NCBI RefSeq assembly: GCF_003062295.1
Contig: NZ_PYCN01000007.1
Span: 186,001 to 250,000, forward strand
Length of the DNA: 64,000 nucleotides
Direction of reading: 5' to 3'
Source: Bradyrhizobium algeriense
GTDB taxonomy: Bacteria; Pseudomonadota; Alphaproteobacteria; Rhizobiales; Xanthobacteraceae
The notes beneath the pieces are model-generated. The model had not been told where the DNA came from and did no database searches. It saw only the letters and a list, made by a program, of their open reading frames with translations. A program made the translations under genes and the position numbers. Shown here in pieces: positions 43,951-52,118 of this stretch (position 1 is the stretch's first letter; each line of letters opens with the position of its first letter).

Positions 43951-44418
43951 ATGACCGTTGCCCCGACCCTGCAGAAATATCTGGATCAGAGCGTCACCTA
44001 CGACCTGATCCCCCACGCCCCTACCATGTCATCGACGCGCACAGCCGAGGCCTGCCATGTGCCGGGCGAGGCGCTGGCCAAGGCCGTCGTGCTGCGCCGT
44101 GACGGCGGCTACATGATGGCCGTCCTTCCGGCCTCCCATCATTTGCACCTGTCGGCCCTGAAAAGTCAGCTCGGCCACAAGGTCGACCTGGCGAGCGAAG
44201 ACGAAATCGAACGGCTGTTCGAGGACTGCGAACGCGGGGCCATACCGCCGCTCGGCGAGTGCTACGGGCTGGACGTCATCGTCGACGACAGCATCGATGC
44301 GCGACGGCATATCTACATGGAAAGTGGCGATCACGCCACGCTGATCCGCATGGAGGGCGAGCAATTCGCGCGACTGACGGCGAAGGCCTGGCGCGGCCAC
44401 TTCAGCACGCACGATTAA
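43951..44418 (+). CDS. YbaK/EbsC (ProX-type) aminoacyl-tRNA deacylase-like protein
   Basis: 155-residue protein of the YbaK/ProRS-editing superfamily. The conserved Lys is in EALAKAVVLRRDGGYMM and the glycine-rich loop in GAIPPLGECYGLDVIVD. These proteins hydrolyse mischarged tRNAs in trans. This genome's ProRS (55217-56536) is the short form without an internal editing domain, so a trans-editing role is plausible but not shown. GGAGG lies seven bases before the ATG. Confidence 0.85.
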   Translation: MTVAPTLQKYLDQSVTYDLIPHAPTMSSTRTAEACHVPGEALAKAVVLRRDGGYMMAVLPASHHLHLSALKSQLGHKVDLASEDEIERLFEDCERGAIPPLGECYGLDVIVDDSIDARRHIYMESGDHATLIRMEGEQFARLTAKAWRGHFSTHD

Positions 44419-44541
44419 AAACGCTCGTTCGGCCGACTGCGCCGGCGCGGTCGAGCGGCTTCAAGTAGAATGCTCCGCACCCGTTCGCGGTCGAACAGGC
44501 GCGAGCCGTTTGGGACGATTCGATCGCAAGAGGCCGGCGCT

Positions 44542-44961
44542 TCAGTGATGGGCCGCGACGCTCTTCACCCATCCGGTCAGCAGATCACTGGGCGCAAACT
44601 GGCTGACGTCGCCCAGGCTGATCATGCCGACCATCCGCTTGCTCTTGTTGATCACCGGCAACCTGCGGACCTTCAGCGTCTCCATATGATGCACCGCTTT
44701 CGCAAGATCATCGTCCTCGCGGCAGCAGTGGATGCCGTCGGTCATCACGTCGCGCGCCTTGGCGCGGCTGGCATCAAAACCGTTGCCGGCAAGCCCTTTG
44801 CAGACGATGTCGCGATCGGTCACCATTCCGACCAGCTTGTCGTCCTCGCCGATCGGAATGCAGCCGATATCGTGCGCACGCATCAGTTTGGCGATTTCGG
44901 TGATGGGCGTGTCGGGGCTGACCCAGTCGACGCCCTTGTGCATCGCGTCTTTGACTTTCAT
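44542..44961 (-). CDS. tandem CBS domain protein
   Basis: 139-residue protein made of one CBS pair: first repeat MKVKDAMHKGVDWVSPDTPI to LVGMVTDRDIVCKGL, second RDVMTDGIHCCREDDDLA to RMVGMISLGDV. Such proteins bind adenine nucleotides and sense energy charge. GGAG lies seven bases before the ATG at 44961, so the longer frame is rejected. No catalytic domain is attached, and the partner is unknown. Confidence 0.88.
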   Translation of the reverse strand: MKVKDAMHKGVDWVSPDTPITEIAKLMRAHDIGCIPIGEDDKLVGMVTDRDIVCKGLAGNGFDASRAKARDVMTDGIHCCREDDDLAKAVHHMETLKVRRLPVINKSKRMVGMISLGDVSQFAPSDLLTGWVKSVAAHH

Positions 44962-45329
44962 GGCGGATCTCCGTTGCTGCGATTTCAGGTGGAATTCACG
45001 TGATGCAGAACAGTTCCCCCTAGATTCGATTATACGCCGGATCGGGCAGGACGGCATCGCAAAAGCAATGAAAACTTCTTGAATTTGCGAGCTGCGTCAT
45101 TGTGCGGCGGGATGGGCAACCGCGCACAATGCGCTTTCGGCTATTGGCGCTGGCCTGCAGAAATCATGTTCCTGATGCTGACATAACTTGGCAGTATCAC
45201 CGCTAAGCACGACCTTCGTCGCGACCGATCCCGATGGCCATCGGCTGCGCGTGTTCGTACCGGCGGCGGCATGAGCAGCAGGTAGCTAGCTGTTCGCACA
45301 CTGAGCCGCTGCAGGCCCTGAGCTGAGGC
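44962..45329. other. intergenic region without recognised gene
   Basis: 368 bases. I see no good small gene. A 28-codon open stretch ending at 45274 reads FVATDPDGHRLRVFVPAAA and resembles the end of a glyoxalase-type protein, but it has no start, so at most it is a remnant. Confidence 0.5.
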
Positions 45330-45857
45330 CTAATCTGCCAATTGCAGCTCGGCGAGCGTCGTTCTCGCCATCGGCTCGTCCAGCGGAATGAGGTCGGCCG
45401 GCCCTGTATTGTCGCTGCCGGACGTTACGACAGAGGCAACCACGGCGCCGGCCAATCCGGCAACCATGGTCGTACCGGTTACCGCGTCATGCCTCGCGCT
45501 CGACTTGAGCAGAAAGAAATAGGTGCGTCCGGGTGCCGTGGTGAAATCGCGCCTGGTCTCGCCGGGAAACAGCACTTCGGTCGCGGTGACCTGATGCGGG
45601 CCTGCCGGGACATCGGCATAGGCGTAGGTTCCTACGAGCACCTTGCCGATCGGACTGCCGTCCAGCTTCACGTCGCAGGCGCAAAGGGACATGGACAGGC
45701 CGTCGCGCTTTTGCTGAAGCACCACCACCCGGGACAGCCCTGGTTTCGGCGGACCGATCTTCTGCGATATCGCCGCATAGTCTGTTCCGACTTTGGCGGT
45801 CATACACCCCGACAACAACAACGCACCCGACAGCAACGCAATTCCACGCCCCAACAT
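45330..45857 (-). CDS. DUF2846 family lipoprotein
   Basis: 175-residue lipoprotein. The lipobox is LLLSGC after MLGRGIALLSGALL. The body has the DUF2846-like pattern GLSRVVVLQQKRDGLS, VKLDGSPIGKVLVGTYAYAD and VPAGPHQVTATEVLFPGETR, a small beta-sandwich. The tail has a hydrophobic Gly/Ala-rich segment (TMVAGLAGAVVASVVTSG) that may insert in or lie on a membrane. The start at 45857 fits the lipoprotein signal. Function unknown. Confidence 0.8.
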   Translation of the reverse strand: MLGRGIALLSGALLLSGCMTAKVGTDYAAISQKIGPPKPGLSRVVVLQQKRDGLSMSLCACDVKLDGSPIGKVLVGTYAYADVPAGPHQVTATEVLFPGETRRDFTTAPGRTYFFLLKSSARHDAVTGTTMVAGLAGAVVASVVTSGSDNTGPADLIPLDEPMARTTLAELQLAD

Positions 45858-45973
45858 AACGCCCCCAAAACTAATCCCCTGCAAGGGCATAGCCGGGAAC
45901 GCGGTGAGGCTGCAACACAACTTACGCGATTGTCCGCGGGATCGGTTAGTTGCACCGCCGGAAACGCTACGGC

Positions 45974-48900
45974 CTACAGCGTCTGCACGTCCACCACGCC
46001 CGCAACCGCCTTGATTGCGCCCGCGATCTGCGGCGAGACCTTGAAGCGCCCCGGCAGCTTCACTTCCACCTCGGTCTGCAGGTCGAGCATGATGACGAGC
46101 GAGACGTCGCCATCGGCGCCGCCGGATGGCGCGGGCGCAGGCTTTGCCGGCAGGCCCTTTGCCGGACCGCCCGGCGTGGCGGCTTCCGGCATGTTGAGCC
46201 GGCGCGCGATGGAATCCAGCGGCTTGGGGTCGCGAACGAAAATCCGCAGGCCTTTTTGGGTTTTCGCCGCGGCGTCATCCAGCGGCTCGGCATGCAGCAC
46301 CCGGGCGCGCACGTCCTCGCCTTGCAGTTCGGCGCCGAGCTGCAGCAACACAGCAGCCCCCGGCTCCAGCACGTCGCGGTATTGCGCGAGGCCTTCCGAA
46401 AACAACACCGCCTCGAAATGGCCGGTCGGGTCTGACAGCCCCATGATGCCCATCTTGTTGCCGGTCTTGGTGCGCCGTTCCATCCGCGACACAACAGTGG
46501 CCGCGACCTTGCCCGCGGTCGCGCCGGTTTTGACGGCGCGCGAGAATTCCGCCCAGGACTGCACCCGCAGCCGCTTCAACACGGTCGCATAGTCGTCGAG
46601 CGGATGGCCGGACAGGAAAAAGCCGACGGCGTCGTATTCACGGCGGAGTTTTTCGGCCGGCAGCCAGGGCTCGATCTGCGGCAGCATGATGGTCGGCGCG
46701 TCGGCCGCATTGCCGAACATGTCGTTTTGACCGATCGTTGCCGCCTCATGGCTGCGCTGGCAGGCGGCGAGAATGGCATCGGCGCCGGCAAAGACGCGCG
46801 CGCGGTTGGATTCGAGCGTGTCGAATGCGCCGGCCGCGGCCAGGCTTTCGATGATGCGCTTGTTGACCGCGCGCGGATTGACCCTTGCTGCGAAGTCCGC
46901 AAGCGAGGTGAAGGCGCCCTTCTTGCGCTCCTCAACGATCTGCTCGACCGCCTGCGGGCCGACGCCCTTCAGCGCCGCCAGCGCATAATAGATCGTGTTC
47001 TCGCCGACCTCGAAGGTGGCGCCCGAACGGTTGATGTTCGGCGCCTCGACCTTGATGCCGAGCCGCTGCGCCTCGGCGCGAAATTCCGACAGCTTGTCGG
47101 TGTTGTTGAGTTCGAGCGTCATCGACGCCGCCAGAAACTCCACCGGGTAATGCGCCTTCATGTAGGCGGTGTGATAGGACACCAGCGCATAAGCCGCGGC
47201 GTGGCTCTTGTTGAAGCCGTAGTCGGCGAATTTTGCGAGCAGCTCGAAGATCGTGTCGGCCTGCCCCTTCGGCACACCGTTCTTGACCGCACCGGCGACG
47301 AAGATCGCGCGCTGCTTCTCCATCTCGGCACGGATCTTCTTGCCCATCGCGCGGCGCAGCAGGTCGGCGTCGCCGAGCGAATAGCCGGCCATCACCTGCG
47401 CGATCTGCATCACCTGTTCCTGATAGATGATGACGCCGAACGTCTCCTTCAGGATCGGCTCCAGGATCGGATGCAGATATTCCGGCTCCTCGTCGCCGTG
47501 CTTGCGCGCGCAATAGGTCGGGATGTTGGCCATCGGGCCCGGGCGATACAGCGCCACCAGCGCGATGATGTCCTCGAAGCGGTCGGGGCGCATGTCGATC
47601 AGCGCGCGACGCATGCCCTGGCTTTCCACCTGGAACACGCCGACCACGTCGCCCCGCGCCAGCATCTGGTAACTCGGCGCGTCGTCGATCGGCAGCGTCG
47701 GCAGATCGACCTGGATGTCGCGCTGCCTGAGCAGCTTTACCGCGACGTCGAGCACGGTCAGCGTCTTCAGGCCGAGGAAGTCGAACTTGACGAGCCCCGC
47801 CGGCTCGACCCATTTCATGTTGAACTGGGTCACCGGCATGTCGGATTTGGGATCGCGGTAGAGCGGCACCAGTTCGCTCAAGGGCCGGTCGCCGATCACG
47901 ATGCCGGCGGCGTGGGTCGAGGCGTGGCGCGTCAGCCCTTCGAGGCGCTGGGCGATGTCGAAGGCGCGCGCGACCACCGGGTCCTCATCGCGGAACGCCT
48001 GCAGCTTCGGTTCGCTCTCGATCGCCTGCGCCAGCGTCACCGGCGCGGCCGGATTTTGCGGCACCAGTTTTGTCAGTTTATCGACCTGGCCATACGGCAT
48101 CTGCAGCACGCGGCCGACGTCGCGCAGCACGCCGCGCGCCTGCAGCGTTCCGAAGGTGATGATCTGCGCCACCTGATCGCGGCCGTAGCGCTCTTGCACG
48201 TAGTCGATCACCTCGCCGCGGCGGTCCTGGCAGAAGTCGATGTCGAAGTCCGGCATCGACACGCGCTCGGGATTGAGGAAGCGCTCGAACAGCAGGCCAA
48301 ACCGAATCGGATCGAGATCGGTGATGGTCAGCGAATAGGCGACCAGCGAACCGGCGCCGGAGCCGCGGCCGGGACCGACCGGAATGTCGTGGGCCTTGGC
48401 CCATTTGATGAAGTCCGAGACGATCAGGAAGTAGCCCGCATAGTTCATGCGGTTGATCACATCGATCTCGAAGGCGAGACGCTTTTGGTATTCCTCTTCC
48501 GTGGTGCCGGGCGACAGGCCGTGAACCTGCAGGCGCCTTGCGAGCCCCTCCTCGGCCTGGCGCTTCAGCTCCGCAGCCTCCTCGCTTTCCGCATCGGAGC
48601 CCGAGCCGGCGCCGACCGTGAAGCGCGGCAGGATCGGCTTTCGCGTCTTCGGGCGAAACGAGCAGCGCTCCGCGATCTCGACCGTGGAGGCCAGCGCTTC
48701 CGGAATGTCGGCGAACAGCACCGCCATCTCGGCGCGGGTCTTGAAGCGGTGATCGGGCGTGAGCTGCTCGCGGTCGGTTTCGGCGATCAGCTTGCCGCCG
48801 GCGATGCACAACAGCGCGTCGTGGGCTTCGTAATCGTCATTCGATGCGAAATATGGCTCGTTGGTCGCGACCAGCGGCAATCCCTTGGCATAGGCGAGAT

Positions 48901-49483
48901 CGATCAGGCCGGCCTCGGCGCGGCGCTCCTTGTCGATGCCGTGGCGCTGCAATTCGACATAGAGGCGATCGCCGAACAGATTCGCCAGCCGGTCGCAACG
49001 CCCTGTCGCGAGCGCCAAGTGATCGGCATGCAGCGCCAGCGAGATCGGGCCGTCGGGGCCGCCGGTCAGCGCGATCAAATCCTCGGCATCGTCTTCCAGC
49101 CATTCGAGCTTGATATGCGGGGATTGATGCACCGGCGTTTCCAGAAACGCCCGCGAGTTCAGCCGCATCAGGCTGCGGTAGCCGCGCTCCCGCGCCGCCA
49201 GCAATACGATTCGCGACGGTGCTGAAGCCAGCGCATTGCGCGCATTCGGGTCCTGGTCGCCGAAATCGACGGCGAGTTCGCAGCCGACGATCGGCTGGAT
49301 GCCGTAGCCCGCCATCTTGTCGGAGAATTCCAGCGCCCCGAACATGTTGTCGGTGTCAGTCAGCGCCAGCGCGGGCTGGCGGTCGGCCTTCGCCAGTTCG
49401 CCGAGCTTGGCGATCTTGATCGAGCCCTTCAGCAGCGAATACGCCGAATGAACGTGGAGATGAACGAATCCGGCACTGGACAT
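45974..49483 (-). CDS. dnaE: DNA polymerase III subunit alpha
   Basis: Replicative polymerase catalytic subunit. The 1169-residue protein starts MSSAGFVHLHVHSAYSLLKG with the PHP domain, carries the catalytic Asp pair in MPDFDIDFCQDRR (about 413-425), VGPGRGSGAGSLVAYSL, a HhH region near residue 850 and an OB domain near 1000-1090. It is the DnaE1 form, not the error-prone DnaE2. A LexA-box promoter and 32-codon gene lie 195 bases upstream on the same strand. Confidence 0.97.
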   Translation of the reverse strand: MSSAGFVHLHVHSAYSLLKGSIKIAKLGELAKADRQPALALTDTDNMFGALEFSDKMAGYGIQPIVGCELAVDFGDQDPNARNALASAPSRIVLLAARERGYRSLMRLNSRAFLETPVHQSPHIKLEWLEDDAEDLIALTGGPDGPISLALHADHLALATGRCDRLANLFGDRLYVELQRHGIDKERRAEAGLIDLAYAKGLPLVATNEPYFASNDDYEAHDALLCIAGGKLIAETDREQLTPDHRFKTRAEMAVLFADIPEALASTVEIAERCSFRPKTRKPILPRFTVGAGSGSDAESEEAAELKRQAEEGLARRLQVHGLSPGTTEEEYQKRLAFEIDVINRMNYAGYFLIVSDFIKWAKAHDIPVGPGRGSGAGSLVAYSLTITDLDPIRFGLLFERFLNPERVSMPDFDIDFCQDRRGEVIDYVQERYGRDQVAQIITFGTLQARGVLRDVGRVLQMPYGQVDKLTKLVPQNPAAPVTLAQAIESEPKLQAFRDEDPVVARAFDIAQRLEGLTRHASTHAAGIVIGDRPLSELVPLYRDPKSDMPVTQFNMKWVEPAGLVKFDFLGLKTLTVLDVAVKLLRQRDIQVDLPTLPIDDAPSYQMLARGDVVGVFQVESQGMRRALIDMRPDRFEDIIALVALYRPGPMANIPTYCARKHGDEEPEYLHPILEPILKETFGVIIYQEQVMQIAQVMAGYSLGDADLLRRAMGKKIRAEMEKQRAIFVAGAVKNGVPKGQADTIFELLAKFADYGFNKSHAAAYALVSYHTAYMKAHYPVEFLAASMTLELNNTDKLSEFRAEAQRLGIKVEAPNINRSGATFEVGENTIYYALAALKGVGPQAVEQIVEERKKGAFTSLADFAARVNPRAVNKRIIESLAAAGAFDTLESNRARVFAGADAILAACQRSHEAATIGQNDMFGNAADAPTIMLPQIEPWLPAEKLRREYDAVGFFLSGHPLDDYATVLKRLRVQSWAEFSRAVKTGATAGKVAATVVSRMERRTKTGNKMGIMGLSDPTGHFEAVLFSEGLAQYRDVLEPGAAVLLQLGAELQGEDVRARVLHAEPLDDAAAKTQKGLRIFVRDPKPLDSIARRLNMPEAATPGGPAKGLPAKPAPAPSGGADGDVSLVIMLDLQTEVEVKLPGRFKVSPQIAGAIKAVAGVVDVQTL

Positions 49484-49678
49484 GTCGCTTAACGGGCTCT
49501 TGCATCATGGTGGGGAGCGATCATCGGCCGCTGATGCGCGCCGACTCGCCACCGCGATGGTGATGCCTTGGCCTTGCCGAGTCCACGCGGAACGCAGCTT
49601 CCGCGCCCGCCATCCGGCTTTTCCCCAACCCGTCCGCAAGACGGCCTGGGTCGACCTGGATCAGGTTTCCGATTCGCA

Positions 49679-49777
49679 TCAAAGCTGCGGAATCACCTGC
49701 GCCCAGACCGCGATCATCGCGACAAACAGCGTAATCGACGCCAGCGCCGCCGCTTCTTCCACAAACATCCGCAACAT
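49679..49777 (-). CDS. 32-residue single-span membrane peptide under SOS boxes
   Basis: An open frame from ATG at 49777 to TGA at 49679 codes 32 residues: a short acidic N-terminus (MLRMFVEEAA), then a hydrophobic span (ALASITLFVAMIAVWA) and QVIPQL. AGGGAG lies seven bases before the ATG. The promoter (TTGACT 49837-49842, N16, AACAAT 49815-49820) is covered by two perfect LexA boxes (49800-49814 and 49818-49832). The peptide is therefore likely DNA-damage induced and inserted in the inner membrane. Caulobacter SidA, a 29-residue SOS-induced division inhibitor, has the same overall plan; sequence homology was not tested. Its small size is the main uncertainty. Confidence 0.65.
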   Translation of the reverse strand: MLRMFVEEAAALASITLFVAMIAVWAQVIPQL

Positions 49778-49799
49778 CGTCCGACTCCCTACGATATGA

Positions 49800-49814
49800 G
49801 AACATATGAGGAAC
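49800..49814 (-). promoter_or_regulatory. SOS box, promoter-proximal
   Basis: GAAC-atatgag-GAAC, a perfect GAAC-N7-GAAC match, located over the predicted transcription start of the 32-codon gene. Confidence 0.85.
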
Positions 49815-49842
49815 ATTGTTCCTTTTTTGTTCCGGGAGTCAA
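49815..49842 (-). promoter_or_regulatory. predicted promoter of the SOS peptide gene
   Basis: On the minus strand TTGACT (49837-49842), a 16-base spacer and AACAAT (49815-49820), 37 bases before the ATG. The -35 is 5/6 to TTGACA; the -10 is 4/6 to TATAAT. Confidence 0.5.
49818..49832 (-). promoter_or_regulatory. SOS box, promoter-core
   Basis: GTTC-cttttttGTTC in plus reading, a perfect GTTC-N7-GTTC match, three bases from the other box and overlapping the spacer and -10. Confidence 0.85.
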
Positions 49843-49875
49843 GGGCCGGTCGCGGGTCGGTTTGGAGAATGGCCC

Positions 49876-49895
49876 CTGTGGTTAATTCCTGACCT
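49876..49895. repeat. 3' flank repeat, copy 1
   Basis: TGGTTAATTCC.GACC.G occurs here and at 50163-50180. In both places GGTTAATTCC begins 20 bases before the first base of the neighbouring stop codon. Confidence 0.55.
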
Positions 49896-49899
49896 GTCT

Positions 49900-50097
49900 T
49901 TAGGGCGGCTTGTCCTGCCGACTTTCTGTCTGTGGACGTTCAATAAGTTCGTATGAGGGAACGTGGTCGGACTCCAACCACGATTCGAGCGCAGCGCCGC
50001 AGACTACGCAGATCGCGTCACCCGTGTGCGGTACCAAGAACTTCTCTTCAGTGCGTCTGTACTCGGCGCCGCAATTGCATTGAACAATTGTCGCCAT
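49900..50097 (-). CDS. small Cys-rich (zinc-ribbon-like) protein
   Basis: 65 residues starting MATIVQCNCGAEYRRTEEKF. Two knuckles, CNCG and CVVCG, 25 residues apart, predict a small zinc-binding fold like MJ0042-type ribbons. The tail is charged and has no domain. Function unknown. Its upstream sequence is repeated before the next gene (50439-50505), and its downstream sequence is repeated after it. Confidence 0.7.
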   Translation of the reverse strand: MATIVQCNCGAEYRRTEEKFLVPHTGDAICVVCGAALESWLESDHVPSYELIERPQTESRQDKPP

Positions 50098-50165
50098 CCC
50101 CGAAATATGCGCCCGGAGCCGCCAGTTTTCCAGCCCGGAACTCTGCCATAATCAAACTGACCTGG
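50098..50165 (-). repeat. 5' flank repeat, copy 1
   Basis: AAATATGCGC, then GTTTTCCAGCCC.GAACTC.G and CCA.A.TCA.ACTG.CC, aligning without gaps to 50439-50505 at about three bases of four. It is the leader/promoter region of the gene starting at 50097. Confidence 0.65.
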
Positions 50166-50182
50166 TTAATTCCAGACCCGAG
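50163..50182. repeat. 3' flank repeat, copy 2
   Basis: TGGTTAATTCCAGACCCG beside the stop codon of the gene at 50184, matching 49876-49895. Confidence 0.55.
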
Positions 50183-50183
50183 G

Positions 50184-50438
50184 TCATTCGAAGCTCCTCA
50201 TTAGCTTCTCAATGTAATCGTTCACGACCTCAGCGAAATCACGCTGATCGCCAGAGGTTGCCGCGTCGCGATGGGTCTGCACCACCCGCTGAACCTCCTG
50301 AAGGGCGCCGGTCCGATCGGAAGGCTCTGTGGCGGCCATATATTCGTCAATCGACCTTTCGGCCATCGGGACGCCATTGGTGTCAGCAATTCCAATCAAT
50401 CTTCGCAGGTCGCCGGAGCATTTTTCAAAATCTGCCAT
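50184..50438 (-). CDS. small hypothetical protein
   Basis: 84 residues, no signal or membrane span, starting MADFEKCSGDLRRLIGIADT. The C-terminal half is helical (GALQEVQRVVQTHRDAAT) and ends NDYIEKLMRSFE. No similarity to the neighbouring 65-residue protein is seen beyond the first two residues, although both genes share flanks. GGGAG lies directly before the ATG. Confidence 0.6.
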   Translation of the reverse strand: MADFEKCSGDLRRLIGIADTNGVPMAERSIDEYMAATEPSDRTGALQEVQRVVQTHRDAATSGDQRDFAEVVNDYIEKLMRSFE

Positions 50439-50505
50439 CTCCCAAATATGCGCGCCGTCCCGCGCGTTTTCCAGCCCAGAACTCCGCCACAGTCAGACTG
50501 CCCAC
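50439..50505 (-). repeat. 5' flank repeat, copy 2
   Basis: Matches 50098-50165 (AAATATGCGC and GTTTTCCAGCCC.GAACTC.GCC). It is the leader of the gene starting at 50438. Confidence 0.65.
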
Positions 50506-50572
50506 TACCCAAAGGTTTCGATTGAAGGAGTTATGCCGGCAAATCCCGGTGGTTGATCGGCCTCTCCGCTCA

Positions 50573-50603
50573 AGAAAAAAGCCCCGGGACAACGCCCCGG
50601 GGC
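50573..50603 (-). terminator. rho-independent terminator of the outer-membrane protein gene
   Basis: Arms GCCCCGGG and CCCGGGGC around a 7-base loop, followed on the minus strand by TTTTTT. It lies 27 bases after the stop codon at 50630. Confidence 0.92.
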
Positions 50604-50629
50604 TTCCTTGTTTCGCTAGTCCTGCGAAA

Positions 50630-51376
50630 TCAGTACTTCCCGATGACCGGGCCGCCGAAGCGATAGTTGATGCGGGCGGTGACGAGGTCAGCGTCCTGCT
50701 TGATGTCGTCATTGCGGGTGTTAACGCCGAGAGAGTTGAAGGCGTAGTTCTGGGTGCCCATGAACAGATGGTTATACTCGACGCCGAACGACCAGTTCGG
50801 AGCGAAGGCGTATTCCACGCCGGCGCCAACCGTGCCACCCCAGCGGGTCTCTTCGGCGCGATCGATCACGGTGCCCAGGAACAGGCCTTCGTAGCGGTTG
50901 TCGGTCACCGCAGCACCGCCCTTGACGTAGAACAGGACGTTGTTGGCGGCATAGCCGACCTGGCCGGTGAACAGGCCGAACGCGTCGATCTTGGAGCGGT
51001 TGACGAGAGGCGCCCCAAGGAGGCTCACGTTCGAACCGTTGAAGTCGGCCCAGTTGCCCTGCGCTTCGAGGCCGAACACCCAGTTGCCGGCCTGCCAGCG
51101 ATAACCGACCTGACCACCGATGGTGCCGCCGTCCGCGTCGTGGCAACCTTCGGAAGCCGGAGTGAACGGAACGCCGCCGACCGCGGTGTTGGTCCAGCAG
51201 TTTTGGCTCGTGCCATAGCCGCCGTTCACGCCGATGTAGAATCCGCTCCAGTCATACACAGCAGCGACCATCGGAGGCGCCTTGGTGTAAGGACGTGCAG
51301 CGAGATCCGCAGCGAGTGCCGGCGCAGCCGCGCCGAGCGCGATCAGACTGGCCGTAACAAGCAAAACCTTCTTCAT
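50630..51376 (-). CDS. outer-membrane beta-barrel protein (Omp25/Omp31-like)
   Basis: 248-residue precursor with a clear signal peptide (MKKVLLVTASLIALGAAAPA, then LAADL). The mature part starts with a short Pro/Ala linker and YDWSGFYIGVNGGYG, and repeats barrel strands such as GGTIGGQVGYRWQAGNWVFG and WGGTVGAGVEYAFAPNWSFG. It resembles the rhizobial/Brucella Omp25-Omp31 group of eight-strand barrels. The final residue is Tyr (VIGKY). Two Cys (QNCW, EGC) could form a disulfide. The start is the signal-peptide ATG at 51376. A strong terminator follows. Confidence 0.9.
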   Translation of the reverse strand: MKKVLLVTASLIALGAAAPALAADLAARPYTKAPPMVAAVYDWSGFYIGVNGGYGTSQNCWTNTAVGGVPFTPASEGCHDADGGTIGGQVGYRWQAGNWVFGLEAQGNWADFNGSNVSLLGAPLVNRSKIDAFGLFTGQVGYAANNVLFYVKGGAAVTDNRYEGLFLGTVIDRAEETRWGGTVGAGVEYAFAPNWSFGVEYNHLFMGTQNYAFNSLGVNTRNDDIKQDADLVTARINYRFGGPVIGKY

Positions 51377-51678
51377 ACTTTTTATTCCCGTTCCGTTTTG
51401 ACAGCCCCCAAGGCCGAGGCATGCTCTTAGCATTGTTCGTTCGAATTGCTGTAACCTCACTGCAACAGCCCACACCAAATGGCCTCAGTGCGAACGTAAG
51501 TTAATGTTGTCTTGCAGGCGTTTCTCGAAACTTTGCACCGGAACCCGCCGCAAAAAATTCACATTCGCCTTGCGGCGGTATTGCAATGTAGAGTGGCTTG
51601 ACGGAATTGCGCCGGTGCGGCTTGTGTCGATGCAGATGGAACCAGCAACGCGCGGAAGTACGATCAAGGAGATTCGAA
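51377..51678. other. intergenic region between divergent Omp and DUF3551 genes
   Basis: 302 bases with both promoters. A 9-base inverted repeat (CCGCCGCAA, TTGCGGCGG, 51545-51578, spacer 16) lies inside. TTGACG at about 51598-51603 may be a -35 of the DUF3551 gene. No gene seen. Confidence 0.55.
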
Positions 51679-51975
51679 ATGCGTAAAACTGTACTAGCCG
51701 TGCTGGCCGCGAGTGGACTGGCCGCACTCGGCGCCACGCCTGCCGAAGCGGTCGGCACCCGATATCCGTTCTGCATCCAGGGCGACGAGCACCCCGGCCT
51801 CAGCAACTGCACTTTCACGAGTTACGAGCAGTGCCAGGCGACCGCTTCGGGACGGTTTCTCTACTGCATCGCCAATCCCTATTATATCGGCGAGAGCGAA
51901 CCGCCGCCGCGCGCCGCGTATCGCCCGCTGCCCGGCCGCGCGCTGCCGCCCGCCCCCGGCACCGGCAGATACTGA
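51679..51975 (+). CDS. DUF3551 domain protein
   Basis: 98-residue secreted protein. The signal peptide is MRKTVLAVLAASGLAALGAT (cleaved at PAEA), and the mature part has the DUF3551 pattern of spaced Cys: YPFCIQ, NCTFTSYEQCQATASGRF, YCIANPYY. The tail is Pro-rich. AAGGAG lies before the ATG. The role of the family, which is expanded in Bradyrhizobium, is unknown. Confidence 0.85.
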   Translation: MRKTVLAVLAASGLAALGATPAEAVGTRYPFCIQGDEHPGLSNCTFTSYEQCQATASGRFLYCIANPYYIGESEPPPRAAYRPLPGRALPPAPGTGRY

Positions 51976-52118
51976 GCGCCCGTCGAGGGCGCATCGCACC
52001 GCGCATCGCCAAGGGACATTCAACGCGCGAACGTGATTTGACGCGGGCGCGGGTGGATCGTCTGCTCAGCAACTGAAGATTTCCGGTGAAGATTCTTGGG
52101 GCTACCGGCGGAGGATGC

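Noticed and set aside
45070..45274. glyoxalase-like gene
   Set aside because: Only a 28-codon tail resembling DPDGHR..VF is present, with a stop upstream and no start; too short to call.
46604..49225. 873-codon open frame opposite dnaE
   Set aside because: It is the antisense of dnaE; the codon pattern mirrors the real gene and the product is low-complexity Arg/His/Asp-rich with no domain.
49620..49680. TPP riboswitch-like stretch (ACCTGATCCAGG on the minus strand)
   Set aside because: The CTGAGA core and paired stems are missing and the downstream gene is unrelated to thiamine.
49876..50182. integron attC-like sites at the flanks
   Set aside because: GTTAATT does not fit the GTTRRRY core and no paired inverse core or integrase is seen.
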